32,670 nucleotides of DNA from a bacterium (lineage in GTDB: Bacteria > Desulfobacterota > DSWW01). Shown here one piece after another: positions 15,058 through 22,055 of the stretch. The DNA lies in contig JANQFG010000153.1 of NCBI GenBank assembly GCA_028277985.1, positions 1 to 32,670 on the forward strand. Direction: 5' to 3'. The position numbers and the translations under genes are program-made. How positions within the stretch are numbered: the first letter of the stretch is position 1; every line of letters begins with the position of its first letter. The notes under the pieces are model-generated. The model was not told where the DNA came from. It ran no database searches and worked only from the letters and a program-made list of their open reading frames with translations.

Positions 15058-15079
15058 GCGGCACAAAGGAGGGAGAACC

Positions 15080-16393
15080 ATGACAACAGCGGCCGATGGG
15101 GATCGGGGAGGCAACATCTTCGATGATGCGATCAAGCGGCTGGACAGGGCCTTTGAATTCGCCGAGATCGACGCTGAGGCGGTCGAGCGACTGAAGCACC
15201 CGAGGGCGATCGTTCAGGTTTCGGTTCCGGTCCGGATGGATGACGGATCCCTTCGAATTTTCGAAGGTTACCGGGTTCGACACGACGACTCGAGGGGGCC
15301 CGGCAAGGGAGGCGTGCGTTTTCACCCGGACGTGAATCTTCATGAAGTCAAGGCCCTTGCCTTCTGGATGACCTGCAAGTGCGCGGTGGTGGGTATTCCG
15401 TATGGGGGCGCCAAGGGGGGCGTGGTGGTCAACCCGAAGGAGCTCTCCAGGCTCGAGCTGGAACGCCTTTCCCGGGGCTTCATCCGTCAGATCGGGGAGT
15501 TCATCGGCCCGGAGAGCGATATTCCTGCACCGGATGTCTATACCAACGCCATGATCATGGGATGGATGATGGACGAGTACTCGAAGATGCAGGGCCAGCG
15601 CACACCGGCCGTGATTACCGGCAAGCCGATCCCCCTCGGCGGCTCCCTGGGACGGGAGGATGCAACGGGTCGGGGCGCCTACTACTGCATCAAGGAGCTC
15701 GAAAGGCAAAAGGGTTGGGACCCCGGCCGGATCCGTGTGGCCGTGCAGGGGTTCGGCAATGCGGGCCAGCACGTGGCCCGTCTGCTCCACGAGGACAATT
15801 ACAGAATCGTGGCCGTGAGCGACTCCAAGGGCGGCATCTTCAAGCAGGACGGTTTCGATGTGCCGAGCCTGATTCGATTCAAGAACGAGTCCCGGCAGCT
15901 CAAGGCGGTCTATTGTGACGGGTCCGTCTGCGAGATGGTGGATGCGGATACGATTTCCAACGAGGAGCTTCTCGCCCTCGACGTGGATGTCCTCGTCCCG
16001 GCCGCGCTGGAGAACGTGTTCACCGGCGAAAATGCCCGGAAGGTGAGAGCGCCGGTGATCGTCGAGGTGGCGAACGGTCCCACGACGAGCGACGGGGATG
16101 CGGTCCTGAACGAGGCAAAGAAGCTTGTCGTGCCGGATATCCTTGCCAATGCAGGTGGTGTGACGGTGAGCTACTTCGAATGGGTTCAGAACAAGCAGGG
16201 TTACTACTGGACCGAGCCGGAGGTGCAGGAGAGGCTGCGGGAGATCATGACGAGGGCATTCAACGCGGTCTACGATCTGGCCGAAAGGCGCAGCATCGAT
16301 ATGCGGACCGCGGCGTATGCCTATGCCCTGACCCGCATCGGCGAGGCGATCGAGGCTGTCGGTACGCAGAGCTTTTTTCAGGCAGGCCATTAA
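15080..16393 (+). CDS. Glu/Leu/Phe/Val dehydrogenase, probable glutamate dehydrogenase
   Basis: A 437-residue amino acid dehydrogenase of normal hexameric GDH length. The substrate domain has GPGKGGVRFHP and the catalytic-lysine motif PYGGAKGGV, followed by GPESDIPAPDVYTN. The dinucleotide domain has GFGNAGQHVA and then VAVSDSKGGI; the Asp after the second strand favours NAD over NADP. The reaction is reversible oxidative deamination of L-glutamate to 2-oxoglutarate and ammonium. GDH-type length and PAPDVYTN favour glutamate over leucine or phenylalanine. AAGGAGGGAG six bases upstream fixes the ATG at 15080. The TPP enzyme gene begins 12 bp after the stop and an aldehyde dehydrogenase follows, pointing to a catabolic glutamate route. 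Confidence 0.92.
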   Translation: MTTAADGDRGGNIFDDAIKRLDRAFEFAEIDAEAVERLKHPRAIVQVSVPVRMDDGSLRIFEGYRVRHDDSRGPGKGGVRFHPDVNLHEVKALAFWMTCKCAVVGIPYGGAKGGVVVNPKELSRLELERLSRGFIRQIGEFIGPESDIPAPDVYTNAMIMGWMMDEYSKMQGQRTPAVITGKPIPLGGSLGREDATGRGAYYCIKELERQKGWDPGRIRVAVQGFGNAGQHVARLLHEDNYRIVAVSDSKGGIFKQDGFDVPSLIRFKNESRQLKAVYCDGSVCEMVDADTISNEELLALDVDVLVPAALENVFTGENARKVRAPVIVEVANGPTTSDGDAVLNEAKKLVVPDILANAGGVTVSYFEWVQNKQGYYWTEPEVQERLREIMTRAFNAVYDLAERRSIDMRTAAYAYALTRIGEAIEAVGTQSFFQAGH

Positions 16394-16405
16394 ACGGGAG
16401 GGGAA

Positions 16406-18070
16406 ATGAAAGCATCCGATCTTTTCGTCAAATGTCTCGAAGCCGAGGGAATCGAGTTCATCTTCGGGGTGCCGGGCGAAGAAAACGCCGACTTCATGCG
16501 TTCCCTGGACGGGTCGGACAAGATCCGGTTCATCCTGACCCGGCACGAGCAGGGTGCGGCCTTCATGGCCGAGGTGTATGGCCGTCTGACCGGAAACCCT
16601 GCCGGGTGCCTCGGCACGCTCGGGCCCGGCGCGACCAACCTGATCACAGGGGTGGCGGACGCGAACATGGACCGGGCCCCCATGCTGGTCCTGACCGGGC
16701 AGGGAGACTCGGAACGCCAGCACAAGGAGTCGCACCAGATCATGGACGTGGTCTCCATGTTCAGGCCGGTGACCAAGTGGGCGCAGTCGATCCTGCACCC
16801 GGACAACATCCCGGAGATTGTTCGCAAGGCGGTCCGTATTGCGCGCACCGAGAAGCCGGGCGCATGCCACATCGAGCTGGCCGAGGACATCGCAAAGCGC
16901 TTCGCGTCCACCAAGCCGATCGAGCCGCGAAGGTATCGGCGGCCCGTGCCGGACGACAAGGTCATGGACCGGGCCTTCGAGGCGCTCAAGACCGCGCGGC
17001 GTCCCGTGATCCTCGCGGGCAACGGATGCATACGCAAGCGGGCGAGCCGGCAGCTTCGGGCCTTCTGCGAGAAGACAGGCATCGGCGTGATCAGTACCTT
17101 CATGGCCAAGGGTGCCGTGGACATGGATTCGGACTTCTGCCTCTACACGATCGGGCTCCAGGCAAAGGATCTGGTGGTCTGTACCATCGACGCCGCGGAT
17201 CTCGTGATCACCCTCGGGTACGACATGGTGGAGTATCACCCGCGGCTCTGGAACCCTGATTCGAACAAGCGGATCATCCATATGGATTTCCTTCCTGCGG
17301 AGATCGACGAGAACTACCGTATGGAGGTGGAGGTCGTAGGCGACCTGGCCCACGCGTTGTGGATGCTCAACGAGCGGGTCGACGCTTTCACACGGGCCGG
17401 TGGCGAGTTCGGATTCGATCTTTCTCAGCAGGCGGCGGTGCGACGGGAGATGCAGGCCGAGTTCGAGGAATACAAGGACGACGATGCCGTGGGTGCGATC
17501 AAGCCCCAGAAGGCGCTCTGGGACGCGCGGCAGGTTCTCGGCCGGAAAGATATCCTGCTCTCGGACGTGGGGGCCCACAAGATGTGGATTGCGCGCCATT
17601 ACCACTGCAATGTACCGAGCACCTGTCTGATCCCGAACGGTTTCTGCTCCATGGGGTTTGCCTTTCCGGGGGCCATCGCGGCCCATCTGGTGCACCCGGA
17701 CAGGCGCATCCTCGCGGTCTGCGGGGACGGCGGATTCCTGATGAACGTACAGGAGATGGAAACCGCCCGTCGGCTCGATGCGAAAATCACGGTGATGGTC
17801 TGAGAGGACGGTGGGTACGGGCTGATCGCGTGGAAACAGGACAATCAGTTCGGGCGCCACACGGATCTGGCCTTTGATAACCCGGACTGGGTGAAGCTGG
17901 CGGAAAGCTTTGGCTGGGAAGGCTCGCGGGTGGAGGATTCCCGTGAGCTCAGGGGCGTCCTGGAGAGGTCCTTCGAAACGGACGGGCCGACGCTCATCTC
18001 CCTGCCGATCGACTACGGGGAGAACCCGAAGCTGACGGAGCGGCTCGGCAATATTGCCTGCCCCATCTAG
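16406..18070 (+). pseudogene. ALS-like TPP enzyme (2-oxoglutarate decarboxylase-like) with an in-frame TGA
   Basis: The frame runs for 554 codons to a TAG at 18068-18070 but is interrupted by TGA at 17801-17803 (codon 466). Both sides are plainly one gene: before it come the catalytic Glu (TRHEQGAAFMAEVYGRLTG), TLGPGATNL, SDVGAHKMWIARHYHC and GDGGFLMNVQEMETA; after it come EDGGYGLIAWKQDNQFGR and a normal C-terminus. Relatives have an aromatic residue, usually Trp or Phe, at the stop, so TGG to TGA is the simplest change. The truncated 465-residue product would lack part of the Mg-TPP loop and the active-site lid. The family is close to the cyanobacterial enzyme annotated as acetolactate synthase but shown to be a 2-oxoglutarate decarboxylase. 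It has a good ribosome-binding site (GGGAGGGG). A sequencing error is possible. Confidence 0.85.
17801..17803 (+). other. in-frame TGA replacing a conserved aromatic codon
   Basis: The codon lies between KITVMV and EDGGYG at the Mg-TPP binding loop. Other genes here use TGA as their normal stop (for example glpD, ackA and the TIM-barrel gene), so it is not globally read as Trp. I see no obvious selenocysteine-type hairpin directly after it. Confidence 0.85.
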
Positions 18071-18091
18071 ACGAAAGGGATCAGGTAAACG

Positions 18092-18168
18092 AAAAGGGGT
18101 CAGGCTTTCATTTTTCACTTTGCACTTCCCCTAACTGCAAAGTGAAAAATGAAAGCCTGACCCCTTTT
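18092..18168. repeat. perfect 33-bp inverted repeat (long hairpin)
   Basis: The arms 18092-18124 and 18136-18168 are perfect reverse complements (33 of 33) around an 11-base loop. The outer ends read AAAAGGGGTCAGGC and GCCTGACCCCTTTT. It lies in the 129-bp gap between the TPP enzyme and aldehyde dehydrogenase genes. The right arm ends in TTTT, so it could attenuate transcription. The right flank also contains a tandem 11-base direct repeat, GACCCCTTTTA, at 18159-18169 and 18170-18180. It looks like a mobile or dispersed intergenic element. Confidence 0.85.
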
Positions 18169-18199
18169 AGACCCCTTTTAGGGGACTGGAGGCGTAGAG

Positions 18200-19642
18200 A
18201 TGCTGAAAGAGACGTACCCATATTACCTGGCGAATGAGGCGGTGGAGGCGAACACGGATCTAGACGTGATGGACAAGTACTCGGGGGAGGTGGCAACGCG
18301 CGTGGCCCTTGCGGATGCCGAGGCAATCGACCGGGCGATTGACGCCTCGGTCGAGGCGACCGTGCCGATGCGAAGGCTTCCGGCTTATCAGCGCGAGGAT
18401 GTGTTGCAGCATTGCGTGAACCGGTTCCAGGAACGTTTCGAAGAAATGGCTCTGGCCCTCTGTATCGAGGCAGGTAAGCCGATCAAGGATTCGAGAGGAG
18501 AGGTGACACGGCTGATCGATACCTTCCGGATCGCTGCAGAGGAATCGGTGCGGCTGCCGGGCAGCGGCGAAGTGTTCCCCATGGACATCAGCGCCCGTGC
18601 CAGGGGATACACGGGTCAGTGGAAGCGCGTGCCCATTGGGCCCTGCTCGTTCATCGCTCCCTTCAATTTCCCGCTGAATCTCGTTGCCCACAAGGTGGCG
18701 CCCGCCCTTGCTGCCGGCTGCCCCTTCATCCTCAAGCCGGCGAGCATGACCCCTGTAGGCGCACTGATCATCGGAGAGATCCTGGCGGAAACCGACCTGC
18801 CCAGGGGCGCGTTTTCGGTTCTGCCCTGCCGCCGAGACGGTGCGGACCTGTTCACCGTGGACGAGAGGTTGAAGCTGCTCTCCTTTACCGGGTCGCCCGA
18901 CGTGGGATGGGCTCTCAAGGCCAGAGCCGGCAAGAAGAAGGTGGTACTCGAGCTCGGGGGAAACGCGGCCGTCATCGTGGACGGAGACACGCAAGGCCCC
19001 CATCTCGAAGACGCAATCGACCGGATCATCTTCGGCGCATTCTACCAGTCGGGCCAGAGCTGTATCGGTGTTCAGCGCATCATCGTTCACCGGGACATCT
19101 ACGACGACGTGCGGGACAAGCTTTCGGCCGCCACCCGGAAACTGAAAAGGGGTGATCCAAAAAACGAGGATACCTTCATCGGACCCATGATCTCCGAGGC
19201 CGAGGCATCGCGGCTGCAGGGCTGGATCGACGAGGCGGTCGAGGCCGGCGCCACGGTGCTCTGTGGCGGCGCCCGTGAAGGCGTCATGATGGAGCCGACG
19301 CTGCTCGAGAACGTGGACACGACTCTTTCCATCCAGCGCAAGGAGGCCTTCGGACCCGTGGCGGTTCTGTCGGCCTTTGCCGATTTCGACGAGGCGATCC
19401 GGATGGTCAACGACAGCGTCTTCGGACTGCAGACCGGCATCTTCACACGCGATCTGTACAAGGCCCAGAGGGCCTGGGACGAGTTGGATGTGGGTGGCGT
19501 CATCATCGGAGACGCTCCCTCGTGGCGCGTGGACCACATGCCTTACGGCGGGGTGAAGGACTCGGGCCTCGGTCGGGAAGGTGTCCGCTGGGCGATCGAG
19601 GATATGACCGAGGTGAGGTTGATGGTCGTCCGCACACCTTGA
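18200..19642 (+). CDS. NAD(P)-dependent aldehyde dehydrogenase
   Basis: A 480-residue aldehyde dehydrogenase of standard length with a complete active site: the cofactor-binding segment FIAPFNFPLN, ILKPASMTP and FTGSPDVGW, the general base Glu251 in LELGGN, and the nucleophile Cys288 in GQSCIG. It oxidises an aldehyde to the acid. GGAGG about 9 bases upstream supports the ATG at 18200. It follows the ALS-like TPP enzyme, an arrangement that in cyanobacteria joins 2-oxoglutarate decarboxylase to succinate-semialdehyde dehydrogenase, so succinate semialdehyde is a good candidate substrate. That is inference: many aldehyde dehydrogenases cannot be assigned from sequence alone. The HD-domain gene starts 12 bp downstream and should be cotranscribed. 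Confidence 0.9.
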   Translation: MLKETYPYYLANEAVEANTDLDVMDKYSGEVATRVALADAEAIDRAIDASVEATVPMRRLPAYQREDVLQHCVNRFQERFEEMALALCIEAGKPIKDSRGEVTRLIDTFRIAAEESVRLPGSGEVFPMDISARARGYTGQWKRVPIGPCSFIAPFNFPLNLVAHKVAPALAAGCPFILKPASMTPVGALIIGEILAETDLPRGAFSVLPCRRDGADLFTVDERLKLLSFTGSPDVGWALKARAGKKKVVLELGGNAAVIVDGDTQGPHLEDAIDRIIFGAFYQSGQSCIGVQRIIVHRDIYDDVRDKLSAATRKLKRGDPKNEDTFIGPMISEAEASRLQGWIDEAVEAGATVLCGGAREGVMMEPTLLENVDTTLSIQRKEAFGPVAVLSAFADFDEAIRMVNDSVFGLQTGIFTRDLYKAQRAWDELDVGGVIIGDAPSWRVDHMPYGGVKDSGLGREGVRWAIEDMTEVRLMVVRTP

Positions 19643-19654
19643 GAGGGGCTGCGC

Positions 19655-20995
19655 ATGAAGAAAGACGGCAAACGGTCCGTCAGGCTGAGCCGCTTCCACG
19701 GCAAACTGGCTCGGCGGCTTGCCCTCGCAGGGTTTCTCATCTCCCTGGTCCTCGGCTTTTCCGTATGGGTGCACGAACGAACCGTGGTTGGGGACGCGAT
19801 CGTGAGCCGCGCGCTTCTCGGCACGGCCAATTTCAATGCGCAGATCGAGGACCTGATCGAGGCGTCCGGCGTGTCGGACCGGAAAGCGGTCCAACGCGAG
19901 CTCGATGAGTACGGGACGCGCCCCGGAGTGCCCGACCCGAAGGGAGACTTCGTCCTGGTGACGGTTTACGATTCCGAGGGCGGGGTCGTTGCCGAGCTCG
20001 TAGAGACCGGGTACGTGCACATCAAGCAAATGAAGTCGCTCGTGTCTGTCGGACCGCCGGCGTTCCCAGCTGTCGGAGACTACGAACTTGAGGTTGCCAG
20101 GGTCGAGGGAATCCCTCATGTTGCGATCGCCCTGCCCCTGACCAACAGGAGCGGCGATCCGGTTGCCTACATCGAGGGCATCTACGCCGTGTCCCGCGAG
20201 GCCATGGCCGGCATCCGGCGAGGGGTCTGGGAGACGGTGGCCTGGGTAATCGCGATCGTCCTGGTGACGACCGCCCTGCTGTATCCGACCATCCTCACCC
20301 TCATGGGCAGGCTCACCAGACTCTCTCTCAGCCTGCTGGATGCGAATCTCGAGACGTTGAGTGTGCTGGGCAGTGCTATCGCCAAGCGGGACAACGACAC
20401 GGACGCCCACAACTACCGGGTTACCCTTCTGTCGGTTCGACTCGCCGAGTCGATGGGGCTCGACCCACCCGAGATCCAGAGCCTGATCAAGGGGGCCTTT
20501 CTACACGATGTGGGCAAGATCGGCATCCGGGACAGCATCCTGCTAAAACCGGACCACCTGACGGATGAGGAATTCGAGGTGATGAAGACCCACGTGCAGC
20601 ACGGCAGGGACATCTGCGAGCGCTCGGCCTGGCTCAAGGATGCCATCGACGTGGTGGGGCATCATCACGAGAAATTCGATGGGAGCGGGTACAGCGAGGG
20701 GCTGGACGGGACGGAGATCCCGGTCCGTGCCCGGATCTTTTCCATCGCGGACGTCTTCGATGCACTCACATCCAAGCGGCCCTACAAGGAGCCCTTCTCC
20801 CTCGAGGAGAGCCTGGAGATCCTGAGCAAGGGAAGGGGGATCCACTTCGACCCGGCCCTGTTGGACCTGTTTCTGGAGATGGCACCCGCCCTGTACCAGG
20901 AGGTTGCGGGCCGGGAAGACGAAGGCTTGAGGCGGGAGGTGGAAAGGCTCACACAGAGGTACTTTTCAGACGACAGCGAAGTCCACTTTGACTGA
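19655..20995 (+). CDS. HD-GYP-like phosphodiesterase with periplasmic sensor region
   Basis: A 446-residue signalling protein. Helix one (about residues 25-45) and helix two (about 187-212) flank a roughly 140-residue periplasmic sensor region. The cytoplasmic C-terminus is an HD-GYP-type domain: LHDVGKIGI with His284 and Asp285, then GHHHEKFDGSGYSEGL and RIFSIADVFDALTSKRPYK. HD-GYP proteins hydrolyse cyclic di-GMP. The third motif reads GYS where the family has GYP, a small departure; the metal-binding His and Asp residues are present. It is 12 bp after the aldehyde dehydrogenase gene, with GAGAGGGG ahead of the ATG, so it belongs to that operon. No GGDEF partner is in the window. Confidence 0.88.
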   Translation: MKKDGKRSVRLSRFHGKLARRLALAGFLISLVLGFSVWVHERTVVGDAIVSRALLGTANFNAQIEDLIEASGVSDRKAVQRELDEYGTRPGVPDPKGDFVLVTVYDSEGGVVAELVETGYVHIKQMKSLVSVGPPAFPAVGDYELEVARVEGIPHVAIALPLTNRSGDPVAYIEGIYAVSREAMAGIRRGVWETVAWVIAIVLVTTALLYPTILTLMGRLTRLSLSLLDANLETLSVLGSAIAKRDNDTDAHNYRVTLLSVRLAESMGLDPPEIQSLIKGAFLHDVGKIGIRDSILLKPDHLTDEEFEVMKTHVQHGRDICERSAWLKDAIDVVGHHHEKFDGSGYSEGLDGTEIPVRARIFSIADVFDALTSKRPYKEPFSLEESLEILSKGRGIHFDPALLDLFLEMAPALYQEVAGREDEGLRREVERLTQRYFSDDSEVHFD

Positions 20996-21006
20996 GGGGA
21001 GGTAGC

Positions 21007-21174
21007 ATGGAGAAGGCGCTTCCCGATCAAGAGGAGGATTCTTCGGGAAGGTTGAGCCAAAACATCTACCGCACCGCGCTCTGCCCCTCTTTACGGGGTG
21101 CGGACCTTCCTCTTCGTTTTCCGGGAAGTGTCTTTGAAGGGCGCCTTGCCTTGCAGTCCGGGCAGTTCCATTGA
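21007..21174 (+). CDS. possible short ORF with a strong ribosome-binding site
   Basis: A 55-codon frame starting MEKALPDQEEDSSGRLSQNI and ending with TGA at 21172-21174. GGGGAGG lies 5 bases before the ATG, one of the best sites in the window, and the start is 11 bp after the HD-GYP gene. The first twenty residues look like protein, but the second half is antisense to the small Cys-rich gene at 21066-21311, so at most one of them is coding there. It may be a real small protein, the start of a decayed gene, or chance. Confidence 0.3.
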   Translation: MEKALPDQEEDSSGRLSQNIYRTALCPSLRGADLPLRFPGSVFEGRLALQSGQFH

Positions 21175-21311
21175 TCGCCGATCTTTTCCCAACCACAAAG
21201 CTTGACGAGCTGTTGCACCTGTTCCGGATCGATGTGCTCGATCTTCTTGGTGCAGTCCTGCGCGTCGCACTGGATGAAGCAATACTTGCCCATGGTTGTT
21301 ATGAGGCTCAT
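21066..21311 (-). CDS. small Cys-rich zinc-ribbon-like protein
   Basis: An 81-residue protein with MGKYCFIQCDAQDC near the start and LCGWEKIGDQWNCPDCK at about residues 38-53. Six cysteines (11, 15, 20, 39, 49, 52) and a histidine are arranged like a zinc ribbon. The last 25 residues are basic (GKRRGRSAPRK), which suggests nucleic-acid contact or disorder. The start at 21311 has AGAGGAC nine bases upstream; a longer frame to 21383 lacks such a site. It lies downstream of the one-helix protein gene on the same strand, separated by three hairpins. I recognise the pattern as a small conserved unknown type in deltaproteobacteria, from memory only. No function can be given. Confidence 0.65.
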   Translation of the reverse strand: MSLITTMGKYCFIQCDAQDCTKKIEHIDPEQVQQLVKLCGWEKIGDQWNCPDCKARRPSKTLPGKRRGRSAPRKEGQSAVR

Positions 21312-21449
21312 TTTATCCGTCCTCTTGGAAAGGGTTCCCAGAAGGGGTTCGTCTGTGGCGAACAACGCTTGTCTGTCTAACATTTAGACGCGAATCCGAG
21401 CGCAGAAGTTCCGAGTTTGCGGGGGCAGGCCGCATCCCTGCGTGGTCCG

Positions 21450-21502
21450 GGTCACCAAAGGTGACCGGGTCCCCTTTGGGGACTCAGTCACCTTTGGTGA
21501 CT
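21450..21502. repeat. three consecutive triloop hairpins
   Basis: GGTCACC-AAA-GGTGACC (21450-21466), GTCCCC-TTT-GGGGAC (21469-21483) and AGTCACC-TTT-GGTGACT (21486-21502) follow one another with gaps of only 2 bases. All three share the pattern GTCNCC, three bases, complement. The direct repeat GACTCAGT (21481-21488 and 21499-21506) is interleaved. The last arm contains the stop codon of the gene at 21502-21897, so on the minus strand the array begins at the end of that reading frame. Confidence 0.75.
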
Positions 21503-21897
21503 CAGTTGTCTTCGGCGTACACCTCTGCATAGGGTTGGAAGAAGTAGTGGTGCTCGTAGCCCGGGAATTGCACATAGACGTCGTATTCTGCGTAAACGGA
21601 CAGCATCTTCTCTTCCGCGTCATAGACGATCTCGACATCCTTGACGTCGAGCGGGATCTTGTGCCGATCGATCGCCCACTTCATCTTCTCCATCAGATCC
21701 GTGTAGTTGCGGCCCCCCCTGTAGAGCGTGATCTCGGCCCATTGTTCCATCGTTCTCTCGAGGCTCCTGTAGGCATAGTAGGGCTTGCCCATTTGGAGGC
21801 CGACATAGGCGACAATCACCAGAAGCACGAGGATGACGAGAAACTGCAGGTTGCCGTTTCCGGCCGCTCCAACCGAATTCCTGCGAAGCATCTGCAT
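21502..21897 (-). CDS. single-helix membrane-anchored hypothetical protein
   Basis: A 131-residue protein with one membrane segment near the N-terminus (LQFLVILVLLVIVAYVGLQM, about residues 17-36), followed by a soluble domain of about 95 residues rich in Tyr and acidic residues (VYAEYDVYVQFPGYEHHYFF). The layout, one helix, a KPYYAYRSLERTM region, helix, then strands with LDVKDVEIVYD, resembles DUF4845-like proteins, but I cannot confirm that. The ATG at 21897 has AGAGGA seven bases upstream and lies downstream of a promoter at 21944-21973; the longer start at 21945 would lie within that promoter. The neighbours are ackA upstream and a Cys-rich protein downstream, with no clear functional link. 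Confidence 0.65.
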   Translation of the reverse strand: MQMLRRNSVGAAGNGNLQFLVILVLLVIVAYVGLQMGKPYYAYRSLERTMEQWAEITLYRGGRNYTDLMEKMKWAIDRHKIPLDVKDVEIVYDAEEKMLSVYAEYDVYVQFPGYEHHYFFQPYAEVYAEDN

Positions 21898-21943
21898 ACG
21901 ATTTCCTCTCCGAAGGCATGCACGCCTGTTACGGTGCAAGGAC

Positions 21944-21973
21944 AATCTAAGCGAACCGCTCTCCCCCTGTCAA
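21944..21973 (-). promoter_or_regulatory. candidate promoter of the one-helix protein gene
   Basis: On the minus strand: TTGACA (21973-21968), an 18-base spacer and TAGATT (21949-21944). It separates this gene from the pta-ackA operon upstream. Confidence 0.5.
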
Positions 21974-22055
21974 CGAATCTGTAGAATCCTCAATAGGTAC
22001 GAATCATTCCATCCGGCTCCGAATCAACGCGGTGGTCTGCTCCCCGGCATTCGCC

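Noticed and set aside
17801..17860. Selenocysteine insertion at the in-frame TGA
   Set aside because: Relatives do not have Cys or Sec at this position, and I could not find a convincing hairpin directly downstream. A folding calculation could overturn this.
14987..18118. A 1043-codon open frame on the minus strand
   Set aside because: It is antisense to glutamate dehydrogenase and the TPP enzyme, its translation is dominated by Arg, His, Asp and Leu without any domain motif, and long antisense frames are expected in GC-rich genes.
18260..20410. A 716-codon open frame on the minus strand
   Set aside because: It is the antisense shadow of the aldehyde dehydrogenase and HD-GYP genes, with no recognisable motif and no ribosome-binding site.
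21450..21506. A CRISPR array
   Set aside because: The units are 15-17-base hairpins 2 bases apart with no spacers, so this is a hairpin cluster.
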